From Cephalotus follicularis (taxonomy: Eukaryota; Streptophyta; Magnoliopsida; Oxalidales; Cephalotaceae): a stretch of DNA of 64,000 nt. Of the stretch, positions 46,656 through 57,010 are shown one piece after another (position 1 is the stretch's first letter; each line of letters starts with the position of its first letter). Under the pieces are notes generated by a model. It saw only the letters and a list, made by a program, of their open reading frames with translations, did no database searches and was not told where the DNA came from. The DNA is taken from positions 67,781-131,780 of the forward strand of contig BDDD01002853.1 in the NCBI GenBank assembly GCA_001972305.1, in the 5' to 3' direction. The translations under genes were made by a program, and so were the position numbers.

Positions 46656-47198
46656 ACCAGACCATAGGATGACCAGACTAGATGCCTCTGTATGTGATAT
46701 GTATGGTTTGAGTAGAGTAGTCTGAGGACAAAGGATGATAAAGGTTATGTTATGGATTTTGGACTCATGCATTGTATTTTATGATATTTTCTCCTCTGCT
46801 ATGTTTTGGTTGTTCCTCTGGTATGTGCCCATGCATGTTGTAACCTACACAACCCCCAAGGTTGCTGACCCATTCCTTTGAATGGGCCAGGTACAGGAAC
46901 AGGTAGTGGAGGCACATCGCAGCAGCACTAAGGATAAAGGATTGTGTAAGTTCCTCCTCGATAGTACGCTTTCATGGATGAAATTGCAGGAAATAATTAT
47001 GTAATTATTTGTTTTACTTGCTGGGTGCAACAGTGTATTTTTTTGTATTGAACTGGGTTTATATATATCCATACGTTAAATAAATGATTTATGTTTGTTA
47101 TTAATTAAGCTTTACAATTTTATGGATAATTTTATGATGATTGTACGGATTGCCACGTGTCGAGTCATGGGGCCCAACTCATGGTTCGGGGTGTGACA

Positions 47199-47330
47199 CG
47201 CACGATCTGGCATGCTCAGGAGACGCATGGTCTAGCATGCTCGGGAGACACACGGTCTGCCATGCTTGGGAGACACATTGTTTGGCATGCTCGGTGACCA
47301 TATGGACAGGTCTGCTCGGCACGCATGAGC
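47199..47330. repeat. 24-bp array, right part
   Basis: Four to five further units (GTCTAGCATGCTCGGGAGAC and variants) directly after the SOLO-B TSD copy CGCAC. Confidence 0.83.
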
Positions 47331-47898
47331 AAGTTTGATATCGAGCGGAGAAGCTCTGAGTCCTCTGGAAAGTAACCTAGCTCAGCGTTGGGGTTCTCCT
47401 GTAAGTACTTATTAAGTACTGAGCTTAACATATCCATTCTAAGAAAGAACACAACCAAGGTCCTAGTCTAACAAGCGCAATAATAGTCACAACAATACAA
47501 ACATCACACACAGCAATACATACAAACAATTGCAAATAACAAACAACACACATGTGCTGGTAGGAGCTCAACATATAACAACCTACCTAATATTTGTTGA
47601 AAACAGAGACCACACGATCCCTTGCATAGATTCTGGGCTTCCTCTCAACGTTGTGAGTATGGCACACTTCGGTTCCCTTCGCTGCTTCACTCTTGCATTG
47701 CTCCCTTAACTCTAGGAGATGGGGAATTTATGCGGGAGCACAAGAGGCGTGGAACTCTCCTGAGGAAGCTCCTGTATTTTTCTCCTTCTTCTTCTTTCTC
47801 GTGACACCAGGCCCCATCTCTAATCTCTCTCTTCTCTCGATTCTTCTAGAACGGGAGTGTGTGAGAATGTCCATATAGCGTCTCACAGGAGTCCTCCA

Positions 47899-47906
47899 TT
47901 TTTATA
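47899..47906 (-). promoter_or_regulatory. TATA box, CHR1 5' LTR
   Basis: Minus strand CCATTATAAAAATGGAGG, 270 bp into U3. Standard plant spacing and context. Confidence 0.6.
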
Positions 47907-48180
47907 ATGGCGTGGGGAAGAATCTAGAAAGCGCTACACCCAAACAGCCACCTTCTACCACTCTTGGGCCAATTCTCTTCTCTCTTTCTCCATACCTTTT
48001 AGGCCCACTCACAAGTTTCTCCTAAAGGCCCAATCCGCCCATGAAGAAAAGGACTCCAGCCCAAACCATTCCTCCCAAAATCAATTTCAGATTCGGCCCA
48101 ACTAAGAGAATTAATTTCTCAAGGCCCATAGAACATTTATATAATTATTCTTTATAACATTTATGGATCATTACATGTTG

Positions 48181-49997
48181 GACTCACATTCTAATTGTCT
48201 TTGGGTTTTAGGGAAAATAATGACAATTACACTTTGGGCTTGATGTTACATGAGCCCAAATGGTAAGTCAATTAGTCACCCAAAGCTTACTAACAAGTCA
48301 ATATACATAAGGCAAAAGTGTTATGTCTTAAGGTAAGCATTATCATTAAGTGATTCTAACCCTAAATCACTTAAGACATAACAAAGAAGTGAGAGCCTCC
48401 ATCTGCAAGCCATGATGTGGTTCTATGTAAATATGTAATTCACCTTATATATACAATATTAGATTCATTTTATGTTACTTTGTGCAAATTCCAATTTAAT
48501 ATGGCAAGTCATGTGTGATATCCCATCTTAGGTTACTAATTCATCAGTTTAAAGTAAACTGAAAGCACATGTGGTGCCCGTTACATAAAAGGGTCAGATG
48601 TCGTGCCTAGGTGTTATGGGAACGACTACCTTACTCTCTGTGATAAATGTTCAAGTCATAGGTTCACTTTCATAGGGCAATAGTAGGACCGGATAGAGTT
48701 TCCGTTATTGTCCTTGCATCCCAATGTTAAGGATGGAGTATCTCACTACTATCTGGATAAAGCCTAGGGGTAGTCGTGGGGTACATACTAGTGTTATGTT
48801 CATTGAACTAACCCACCATAGGAAACCTATTTGGATAGACCTACCTGTGTCAATAGGATTCCTATCTGTGTCGGTAGTGCGTAGTTACACGGTGACTAGT
48901 AGGCCATACGTGACCTGCGCTGTTCCTTAGACCTGAGCGGCTACTTGACATTGTGTAGTGACTGCCTAACTTTGATTTTCGGCTTACCCAGCACCTAGAT
49001 CTTGCAAACGGCTTGTCTTTGGGTCTTGTAGGATCTACGTGCTTGTTTGAGCAAGCACACGACAAGGGATCGTCACACCCGTAGGTTCGGTGACTGGCTC
49101 TATACTATCTATGTCCATTGTAGACTTTGAAAAACCCTGATCAGGTGTCGGTGGACTGGGACAAGGTTTCGGGGAGGTCCACCGATAATCACAATGTGTA
49201 ACTAGATTTATAGTCATCGCGGCTTTCATATAAGGTGACACTTATCCATTCCCTAGACCACGGTCGGATCCGAGCATGACGTGGGAAACACTGCACATAT
49301 GCTGACGATAGTAGAAAGTATTGGTTTAACCAACTATCGTTTAATTAACATGGAAAATGATTAGGAACTGATTCCACGGATCCAGAAGGATATAGGATAT
49401 CATTCCGGGGCCACATGGATAGTCAAGGACTAGTGGGGTGGTCTTACCAGAACTTTGGGATGTTCTAGGAAATTTATCATTCGTACTGCATTCCAAACAT
49501 AACTTTAGGGTCTCATCTGATTAATAAATTTGTAGACATACATGCAAGGTAAAGTCATTAGGTAGAAGTATAGTGTGAATGTTACTTTGCATGAGTATTT
49601 TGATTAGCTAACTTATTAGCTACACCATAATCAATTTACTCTATTCAAAAGTTAAGTGTATTACAAGTAATCATTACGTGTGATTAGAAGAGAGAACAAG
49701 CAGCATGGTGCATGCATGCCATGGCCGAATTAGGTTGTGAGAAGCACAACATATTAGGCACAATCCCCCTTCCTAAACTTCCCTACCATTAGTCTTCAAG
49801 TGAGGATTAAATGGACTTAAAGTTTAAGTGTAGGACATTCAAGCTATATACCTAAATTTTGGCTTATATGAGAGTGCTTTGGGCCAATTAACTTGTACAT
49901 GATTGTGTAAAGCACACTTGGGACAAATTTTGGAGTGCTAAGGAAGCACAAAATTCGGCCAAGCCCATACTCCAAATCCTAGCCGCCTTCATCTTGT
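48181..49997 (+). repeat. COP1 middle part, non-coding
   Basis: Continues COP1 after CHR1's right TSD. It contains the GGTTCACTTTCATAGGGC...TTAGACCTGAGCGGC type of sequence that is also recognisable, reversed and diverged, in the COP2 5' LTR (45264-45650), so COP1 and COP2 may be related families. No coding region is seen. Confidence 0.5.
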
Positions 49998-51109
49998 CCT
50001 TTTGTCACGCCCCAGTTTCGGTAAGAGACGACATTAAAGCGGTAAAGGTAAATAACATATAAATTCAGCTCATGTAAATACCATAAAATTTAAACTTTTA
50101 AACAAGATATCAGTTGCGGAAGCATTAAACTCATAAGCTGAAAACTCGTAATGTGCATCCCATACTGCACGCTACACAAAACAATTCTGTCATTGTTAAT
50201 AGCCCTCAAAACGGAGTGTGATCCATACAATATTAAATCCCATCATTAAACAAAACCATAAGTACGGTACATTAGTAATCCTTAAACAAAACCTGGCTTA
50301 TTACAAAATAGGGGAATTAAATCCAAGAACAACTACAACATAATGACTTGTTCTTCGTCTATGCCAGTCCAACCGGTCCACTGCATCAATCTATAAAGTA
50401 GGGGGTTAGCCTTTGTCCTCACTCGGCTAAGTCATAAATGCAGCTCGGGATCAATATTAAATGCATGTCATGTGATGTATGCATAAATGATGCAGTGCAG
50501 TAAATACTAGTTTATATATATATGAAAAATATATATATTTTAGCAGTACAGTAAAAATAACAGTGGGTACATATATATGAAAAATATATGTAAACAATAA
50601 CAGTACAGTAGTAACCCGGCCAGGGTTACATCAACAGGCATAGTAATGTCCGAAAAGGACCAACAGGCGGTACAGTAAGTCCACAAAGGACCACAACAGT
50701 CAAGCAGTATGTGTAACGCTGATAAGCGTAAAAATGTGTGATTTTAATGATATATTTATTATATTTTTATGCTTGGAATAGACTACTGTGGTGGTGTTTA
50801 TTTGATTTTCAGGTATTATTTAATTATTACGGGATGAGAGAAAATAAAGCTAAAACACTACTTTTCGAGCTAAAGTGGTTTGAAGTCAACAATCGGTTAA
50901 AGAGTGAACCCACTTAAGCGAGACAAGTCAAGATTTAAGGCTCGGAAGATATTGAATATTGGGCTCATATTGTTCATAAAATTATTTGGAGCACTTTTAG
51001 TTTTTGAACCGATTTATTCTGAAGCTCCGATGAAGAGATATTGCAAGAAAACAAATATTGAAACATAAGTCTTCAGCACCGCCACGTGTCGCCACCTGCA
51101 AAGACAAGC

Positions 51110-51335
51110 AATCCATGCAATTGCAACAATTCTTCAACGCCTGAAGCATGCAATAAGCCCATGCGCCATCCATGCAGCCCAACAACACATGCATGAATCA
51201 GCCCAACATACATCTCAAGCCAATTAAAACACGCCAAGCATGCAAGTCTACAATCCATGCGCACAAGCATTCCATGCATGCAACCCATCAAGATTTCAGC
51301 CCAATATACGCCATCTGAATTCACGCCATGCATAC
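51110..51335. promoter_or_regulatory. Cluster of RY-type CATGCA motifs in SOLO-D
   Basis: At least seven CATGCA or TGCATG occurrences in about 225 bp (two of them CATGCATG). CATGCA is the RY element bound by B3 factors of the ABI3/FUS3 type in seeds. Function here is inference. Confidence 0.45.
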
Positions 51336-51769
51336 AAGAGACATCAGCAATGCAAAGCCCATACGCCCAGTCCAGTGTCTACACGTGTTTAATTATTTTA
51401 GGTTAAGTCGGCTACATATACATGTATATATATTGCAAAGACAAAAATAGGGCAGGAACGCCAGACAATTAGGCTTAGCAAATTGGGGCAGTAGACGCGA
51501 GAGACGCAGTAGCAGTACGGCATGAGGAGGAAGAATTTATTGAAGATTATTGTTGCTTCCATCGTCATGTCCGGCTAAGTATTTTAATCCCTAGATGTAG
51601 ATGAACCCATGTTATATATATATTTTAATTTTGGTTTCAAGTTTAATTGCATGATTGTGAGACAATTTTTCTTGTTAATGTAGTGACAACGTTGATGAGA
51701 ATAATTTTTAATATATAAAATCTGTGTTAATGACATGCAATATATTTATTTTTTTATGTGATTGAACCA

Positions 51770-52035
51770 ATGACAGCCTTTAACCAATCAACCTTTTGAG
51801 AGTATCAAGGTTTGACAGGATAGGTTGTACCTAGGCAAAAATCACTAGTTTGCTTGTATTAATCAAAGACAGTCTTTAACCAATCAACCTTTTGAGAGTA
51901 TCAGGGTTTGACAGGATAGGTTGTACCTAGGCAAAATCACTAGTTTGCTTGTATTAATCAAAGACAGTCTTTAACCAATCAACCTTTTGAGAGTATCAAG
52001 GTTTGACAGGATAGATTGTACCTAGGTTAATTCGG
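51770..52035. repeat. 95-96-bp tandem triplicate in SOLO-D
   Basis: TAACCAATCAACCTTTTGAG begins at 51781, 51877 and 51972. The units share TTTGACAGGATAGGTTGTAC and CACTAGTTTGCTTGTATT and are nearly identical. Confidence 0.9.
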
Positions 52036-53022
52036 TAAATTTCTGCGCTAAACTGAAACTTGTGCCATTAATTTGAATATATATATACATGCGGGGATTC
52101 TCACATCTACGGGATTGCTGTTTCATATTATTATTTTTTATTTATTTATTTATTTTGTTAGTTAACGTTAGATATTTAATTTGAATAGTTTAGTTTTTTT
52201 TATTAAATTAGTTTAATCCAAATCAATTCTCTCTTTTTAATTTATTTATTTGCATTGCTAGCTTAGATTAATTTAAATTAGTATTTATTATTTTTGTTTA
52301 GTGGCATCCTAGGTTTATTTTTATAGCATCTCCTTTCAGCTCTTCGTGGGAACGATCCCTACTTCCATTTGCTAAATTGTTAGATTAGGGTAATTTTGAT
52401 TCGGCCTAACGACACCCATCAAACGCCGCCAACTCCTGGCCCCACGTTCACTCCCACTTCGGTCCCTACTCCAGGCAACCAAGCAAGGCAACAGTACAGT
52501 ACAGTGAGTCACCCAGCCAACTCCTGGCCCCTAGGTCAACCCTACTACTAGCCAGCGCTGGCAGTCTCCGCCATGCAACCAGTGGCTCAAGCACAACCAC
52601 AGTAAATTCACAGAGCAAGCAGTGAATTAAAACAGTAAACAGTGCAGTAAACAGTACAGTAGTGATCGTTTAGATCGACAACAGGCAGTTCATTTTCAAA
52701 CATTTTGAAAGTGATAACATTTGAAATATGCATTTCTAATAGATAGAAAATACTTGACAATTCAGTAGTGGAAATCGCTTTCCAGTTCGTTTGAAAATAC
52801 GTTATTAACCAACACATATTTTCATGCTCAAAATAGCGCATTCCGAGTTCACATATGCCTTTCTAAATATCATAACTTTAGAAATCATAAACGATTTACA
52901 AGCAGTAAACGAACAGGAAGTAAACAGTGTATATGCAATGCATACAAATGCTCAAATGCACCCTAATAGGAATCGGGATCGTTTCGCTTCGTTAAATAAG
53001 GAAACCTCCAAACAGTACCAAA

Positions 53023-53355
53023 AGACGTCAATGTCTATTAAAAGGCATCGATGTCTTTCTCCATCATCGTCGATGTCCAAGTCCTTAGTGTCAGCGCTCT
53101 CTACTGTTCAAAGACGTCGTCCATTTTTATACGCGTCGATGCTCAAGGTCTAGAACCTTTAAACGTCAGTGTATTATTTACGGCATCGACGGGTTAAGGT
53201 AGGAACCTTAGGCGTCGACGTGTTTCACGTCAATATCCAAGCAGATTGTCCAAAGGCATCGATGTATTTCCAAAGACGTCGACCTATTTCACGTCAGTAA
53301 CCAAGAAGATAACCCAAAGGCGTCGATGTTCTTAAAAGGCGTCGACGTGTTTCGA
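53023..53355. repeat. GACGTCGATG / GGCGTCGACG array, distal, SOLO-C
   Basis: About twelve units of AAAGRCRTCGAYGTSTTT type, several followed by TTTCACGTCA. It lies at a place comparable to the distal CAGTCGGCTG array of the CHR3 LTR. Confidence 0.82.
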
Positions 53356-54136
53356 GTACCAGTCATCTTCTTCCTCACGACGTGACAAACAGTGACCATT
53401 ACAAGCCATATACATGCAAGATAACATGTAATCTAGCAGGAAATCAACATGCAGATACATATAACATATCTAGCATCACATAGCATTGATCCAGTGAGCA
53501 AAAACAATCCAGCAATCATGCAATCTATACACCAAAACCATAGTCCATGCATGAATATTAATCTCAAGAGTACAGTCATGGCTTCCCCTACCTTTTTGTT
53601 CCAAGTTAGGAACTAGAAAGTCCACCTCTTTGCATTCCAAACTTGTCATAGCAGCCCCCCCAGGTTCATCCTGTTGCTGCAAGCCACCAGCCCCAATTTC
53701 CAATCTCCAAATTGTTCAACAATGGAGGAAACGTTTATCCTTCCTCACTGTTTTCCTCTCTTTGATATTCTTCGTGCGTTTCCCACCAACTCTCACTGTT
53801 TCTTTTGTGGTTTCCTTTCTCTTCTTTTTCTCCTCGTTCGTTTTGGGGAGAGGAGGGAGTTTTATGCAGGTTGGAGTTTGTTTCCATCTGCATCCATGCA
53901 AATAACCCCTCTTTCTTCACGCCTTCTCAAGACCTGGTTGCATGGCGTACCAGGTGTCTTCCTTTTGCTGCCAAGGCCATTGCATGCCCTCACATGCCTT
54001 CCCACTTCTACCATTTCAGTCCTAGTAGTTCAGGGTACCATAATGCATGCTCAACACGTCATGATCTGCATGTTAAGATGCCTGGATAGTGCCCCCTTGC
54101 ACGTTAGCAGAGTAACGTGCCTGACATTCGATGTTA

Positions 54137-54290
54137 CGCATCGACGTCTTCTTAAAAGACGTCGACGTCTTTTCTCTTTCTTCGCGAGGGCGTTGATGTC
54201 CTCGCCTACATCGATGTGCATGTGCATGCAGTTACGTGCGCCTCCCAGACCCAAAGACATCGATGCGTTCCGAAAGGCGTCGATGTGTTT
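54137..54290. repeat. GACGTCGACGTC array, proximal, SOLO-C
   Basis: Six units, including a perfect AAAAGACGTCGACGTCTTTT inverted repeat (54156-54175). It lies upstream (minus-strand sense) of a CATAAAACTC TATA-like box near 53860. Confidence 0.82.
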
Positions 54291-54476
54291 TCCCCAAAAC
54301 AGCGCCGTTTTACCCTTTTAACATTCCTTTAACATTTTTACTCTAAAATTCACCTTATTAGAGTTTGGAAAACATCATCAAAGCCTTGGAAATCCATCAC
54401 TTTATTAATCCCACAATAAAACACATTTATATTGTGAAATTACAACATAGTAAAAAATCTTGGGCGTTACACCTTT

Positions 54477-55850
54477 AGTGGCATTTGAAATGGTCAAAGG
54501 GCTTGAGTGTAGGACACTCAAGCCCAAGTGAAGTTAAGGCTAAAGGTATAGGCACTAATGACACAAGTATTGTGTGCCATCCTTTGTCACATGGGATGGT
54601 CGGCCTAAAGAGAGAGAGAGAGAGATGAGACAAGAAGTCTCACTTTTGGCAATCATAATATTTGGCTCTCTCTTGGGGTGAAGCACTCGTAGCTCTCTCT
54701 TCATCTTCTCTCTTCTACCTTTCTTCTCTTAAGTCTCATGGAAACAATTGTAGAGAAAAGCTAGGAGCTTAAAGAAGAAAGCTCATACACTCTTTTCCTC
54801 TCTACCCATTCTTCTAGTCATTATAGGTGGAGGTATACTACACCTTGTAGGATACCTTTACTTGTTTTGACTACTAGTTAGGTTGTTAAAACTCTCCTTG
54901 AAACTAGGTCACTTGGAGAACTCCATTATCCAATGATGACCTTACATGGCAAGTGATGTTAGTTCTAACTAGTTATTTTGAGTGTGTAAGAGCTAGAAAT
55001 TTTTGGCCATCTTTGAAGTGCTTCAACCCGTGACTTTGGAGCCTTTGTGGTGGAGCTTGGAGGACAAGAAAAGGAGCTAAAGTGTAGAGGGAGCACTAGA
55101 ACGAAGGAGCCATCACCGGGGCTAATGGATCCTCTTTCTTCATCTCTTTTCTTCTTGTTATAGTTTTGTCAAAGCTAGGGTTTCTTGGTGGAAATCCTAG
55201 CCATGCTTCTTTATGTGTTTTTAGGGTTTGTGGCTGAAACCCTAAACCCATATGGTTGCTTGGAACACACAGCCTTATTAGAGTTTTGCAAGGCTAACCC
55301 TTACTATCATTTTTGGTGGGATAAAAAATGTCCATGCTTGACCCGTGGGTTCCATTTTCCAAAATGGTGTTGTGGTTCAATTACAATGCTAATTAGAGAT
55401 CCTTGGGACATTGAGAACATTCATGGACATAGATGATTAGGAGGTTCCCTTGCTTGGAGATCCTAAAATTGGAAAAATTAAAATTGATCAATTTGATCAC
55501 CTTTCAACCCTAAGACCATCTTCTTCATATTGGCCGAAACTAACAAGCTTCCAAAGGTGGTTGGTGACTTGGATCTTGGTGTGGAAGCTTCAAGAGATAA
55601 ATAAGCTTGTTAGGTTAAAGATTGTTTCATCCTTGACAAGTAAGCTTCTTTAATTTGTTGTAGTTTCCCTTCCATGATTAAAGTAACTTAGTTTAGTGTT
55701 TAGAACATCTTGAAGAACACTAATTTGATCACAGGGCTTTGGTTTAGACAAATGAACTTGAAGAGCGTGATAGTTTTTATCTTCCTTTAAGTAAGTTATT
55801 TTGGTTAGTAGCTTTTAATCAACTTCAAGCTAGTCTATTCTAAACTAACA
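54477..55850 (+). repeat. COP1 right arm, non-coding
   Basis: Contains a (GA)n run at 54608-54627 and CT-rich blocks (54660-54810), then AT-rich sequence ending CTAAACTAACA. Small open frames (55185-55436, 55450-55653) have no recognisable domain and are not called. Confidence 0.5.
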
Positions 55851-55855
55851 TCCTC

Positions 55856-56079
55856 AGCAGAAAAGGCAACCCAATTGAGTCCACTAAGCAATAATCAAAC
55901 CGAAAATCTACTAAGTCCTCTTCATTAGTCTTCGAGACTATGTCCCAAACGTATCTTTCTTCCGTGGGCATATCATAATCCCGGTCTTCCACCTCAGCAC
56001 CCTTCAGCCCATCTAGATTATCTCCAAGACCAAGGGTTGGTTGAGCAGATGCAGTAACATATGGAAGGCTTGGGAGATG
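55856..56079 (-). pseudogene. TAT1 antisense accessory gene, N-terminal part
   Basis: An open minus-strand frame of about 74 codons, rich in acidic residues (G-A-E-V-E-D-R-D-Y-D, E-R-Y-V-W-D-I-V). It runs to 55856, the first base after COP1's right TSD start, and its frame continues into the main part at 6456 once the insertion and one TSD copy are disregarded. No in-frame ATG precedes the acidic segment, so the original start was probably lost; the frame is closed upstream by TAG at 56080-56082. A TATA box lies about 100 bp upstream. Confidence 0.65.
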
Positions 56080-56180
56080 CTAAACTTGAAAGCTGGAAAG
56101 AGAAGGGGAGATCTTTAGAGCTTGTGAGAGATTGAGAATTTGAGAAATGAAAAGTGTAATTGAAATGGGAAGGGTCAATG

Positions 56181-56190
56181 CATATATAAC
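56181..56190 (-). promoter_or_regulatory. TATA box of the antisense gene
   Basis: The minus strand reads GTTATATATG about 100 bp upstream of the open frame, followed by a CT-rich leader (CTCTCACAAGCTCT, CTCCCCTTCTCTTTCC). This looks like a normal plant promoter and leader, facing opposite to the LTR promoter at 57488. Confidence 0.55.
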
Positions 56191-56319
56191 CCTCTCACTG
56201 TCTCGTGGAAACCAAAAGATGCCTTGAATACAGCAAGGAAATAGCATTAAAATATCTTTTCCCACCCAAAAATCCCTCCAAAAGGATAAGGATAAAATGT
56301 TATAGAGTTATAGAAGACA

Positions 56320-56550
56320 AGGAATAGTTCTAGAAGGCTAGTCGAAAGGTCAAGAGACTGTTCCCTGGCCCAAGACACCTAGAAGATAAGGGAGAGTTCT
56401 AGAAGGCCAGTCGAAGGGTCAGAGACTGTTCTCCCTCCCAAGACACCTAGAAGATAAGGGAGAGTTCTAGAAGGCCACTCGAAGGGTCAGAAGATTGTTC
56501 CCCTACCTAAGACACCTAGAAAAATGGGAGAGTTCGAGAAGATTCTTCCA
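56320..56550. repeat. 68-69-bp tandem repeat, 3-4 units, TAT1
   Basis: GTTCTAGAAGGC recurs at 56327, 56396 and 56464, with a diverged form at 56533. Units carry AAGACACCTAGAAGATAAGG and GTCGAAGGGTCAGAGACTG. The array lies just upstream of the antisense promoter. Confidence 0.8.
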
Positions 56551-56569
56551 CAGACTAAAGAATCTGAGA

Positions 56570-57010
56570 CTTTTTAGACCTCTGTTCCATACCAAGTTCC
56601 CTTGCTATTTTTGCCTGCTCAAATGAACTTATCGAAATCATCTATCCGAGCTCAAAAAGACCTCGATTCCATATCAAGTTGTCTTTCTATCTTGGCCATG
56701 CTGGGATGAACTTATAGAAGTCATCAATCCTAGTTCAAAATTACCTCGGTTCCATTTCAAGTTGTCTTGCTATCTTTTCCATGCTTTGATGAACTCATAG
56801 AAGTCATCAATCCGAGTTCGAAAAAGACCTTAGTTATATACCTAGGTGTCTTACTATCTTGGCCATGCTCGGATGAACTTATAGAAGTCATCAATCCAAG
56901 TTCAAAAAGATCTTGGTTCTATACCTAGTTGTTTTGCTATCTTGGCAATGCTCGGATGAACTATTAAAAGTTATCAATCCGAGTTCAAAAAGACTTCGGT
57001 TCCATACCGA
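56570..57010. repeat. 83-bp tandem repeat x5, TAT1
   Basis: GAAGTCATCAATCC or close variants begin at 56634, 56717, 56800, 56884 and 56967. Units also share ATCTTGGCCATGCTCGGATG and GAGTTCAAAAAGACCTCGG. Short motifs are shared with the 97-bp array at 3910-4490, so the two arrays may have a common origin. Confidence 0.8.

Larger units (their letters stand above)
39950..47198 (+). mobile_element. SOLO-B: solo LTR (about 2.5 kb) holding COP2, TSD CGCAC
   Basis: Starts TGTAAGGGCCC and ends TTCGGGGTGTGACA, flanked by CGCAC at 39945-39949 and 47199-47203. Without COP2 it is 39950-41159 joined to 45914-47198. A TATA box is at 40251-40260. No gag, pol or primer site is present, so it is a solo LTR of a plus-strand gypsy-type element. 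The area upstream of its TATA box resembles SOLO-F (61920 onward). Confidence 0.85.
10995..48175 (-). mobile_element. CHR1: Ty3/gypsy chromovirus, host of most nested elements, TSD TGTTG
   Basis: The two outer LTR edges are TGTCCCGCCCCGAAC (10995) and TGGATCATTACA (ending 48175), flanked by TGTTG at 10990-10994 and 48176-48180. The minus-strand order is 5' LTR (48175 to 38725), primer site, gag, protease, RT, RNase H, integrase with the start of a chromodomain, interrupted at 33945, then the 3' LTR edge (11279 to 10995). Comparing the shared 280 bp of the two LTRs by eye gives roughly 10% difference, so this is the oldest of the inner layers. Confidence 0.8.
38725..48175 (-). repeat. CHR1 5' LTR (about 2.2 kb plus nested SOLO-B)
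   Basis: Plus-strand TGTCATACCCAGAACTG to ATGGATCATTACA, resuming at 47204 after SOLO-B and its TSD. A minus-strand TATA box TATAAAAA lies at 47899-47906. It contains the GGTTCACC array (39295-39575) and a 24-bp array that was split by SOLO-B. Confidence 0.82.
50720..52421 (+). mobile_element. SOLO-D: solo LTR (1702 bp), TSD AACGC
   Basis: Starts TGATAAGCGTAAAAATG and ends CGACACCCATCA, flanked by AACGC at 50715-50719 and 52422-52426. No coding region. GTGGGAACGATCCCTAC near the 3' end resembles LTR ends of Athila-type gypsy elements; that assignment is tentative. It contains a CATGCA cluster (51110-51335) and a 95-bp triplicate (51770-52035). Confidence 0.82.
50003..54471 (-). mobile_element. 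SOLO-C: solo LTR (about 2.76 kb) holding SOLO-D, TSD CCTTT
   Basis: Plus strand TGTCACGCCCCAG to CTTGGGCGTTACA, flanked by CCTTT at 49998-50002 and 54472-54476. No coding domain. It is related to the CHR3 LTR (CATAAAATTTAAACTTTTAAAC and CTTGCGGAAGCAT-like segments near both starts, and the CGCCAACTCCTGGCCCC block), but its palindrome arrays use the GACGTCGACGTC motif instead of CAGTCGACTG. Confidence 0.85.
6457..55850 (+). mobile_element. COP1: outermost LTR insertion, copia-like ends, TSD TCCTC
   Basis: It begins TGTTAGATATGTGCAC and ends CTAAACTAACA. TCCTC occurs at 6452-6456 and again at 55851-55855, and the antisense gene's frame resumes exactly across the two flanks. After removing nested elements the remnant is 6457-7667, 10976-10989, 48181-49997 and 54477-55850, about 4.4 kb, with no gag or pol. 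It may be a solo LTR or a non-autonomous element. The TGTTAG...CTAACA ends are typical of Ty1/copia, but the superfamily is not proven. Confidence 0.7.

Noticed and set aside
53674..54321. 215-codon frame with a hydrophobic start
   Set aside because: It lies in the SOLO-C LTR across CT-rich DNA and runs into the palindrome array; no domain is visible.
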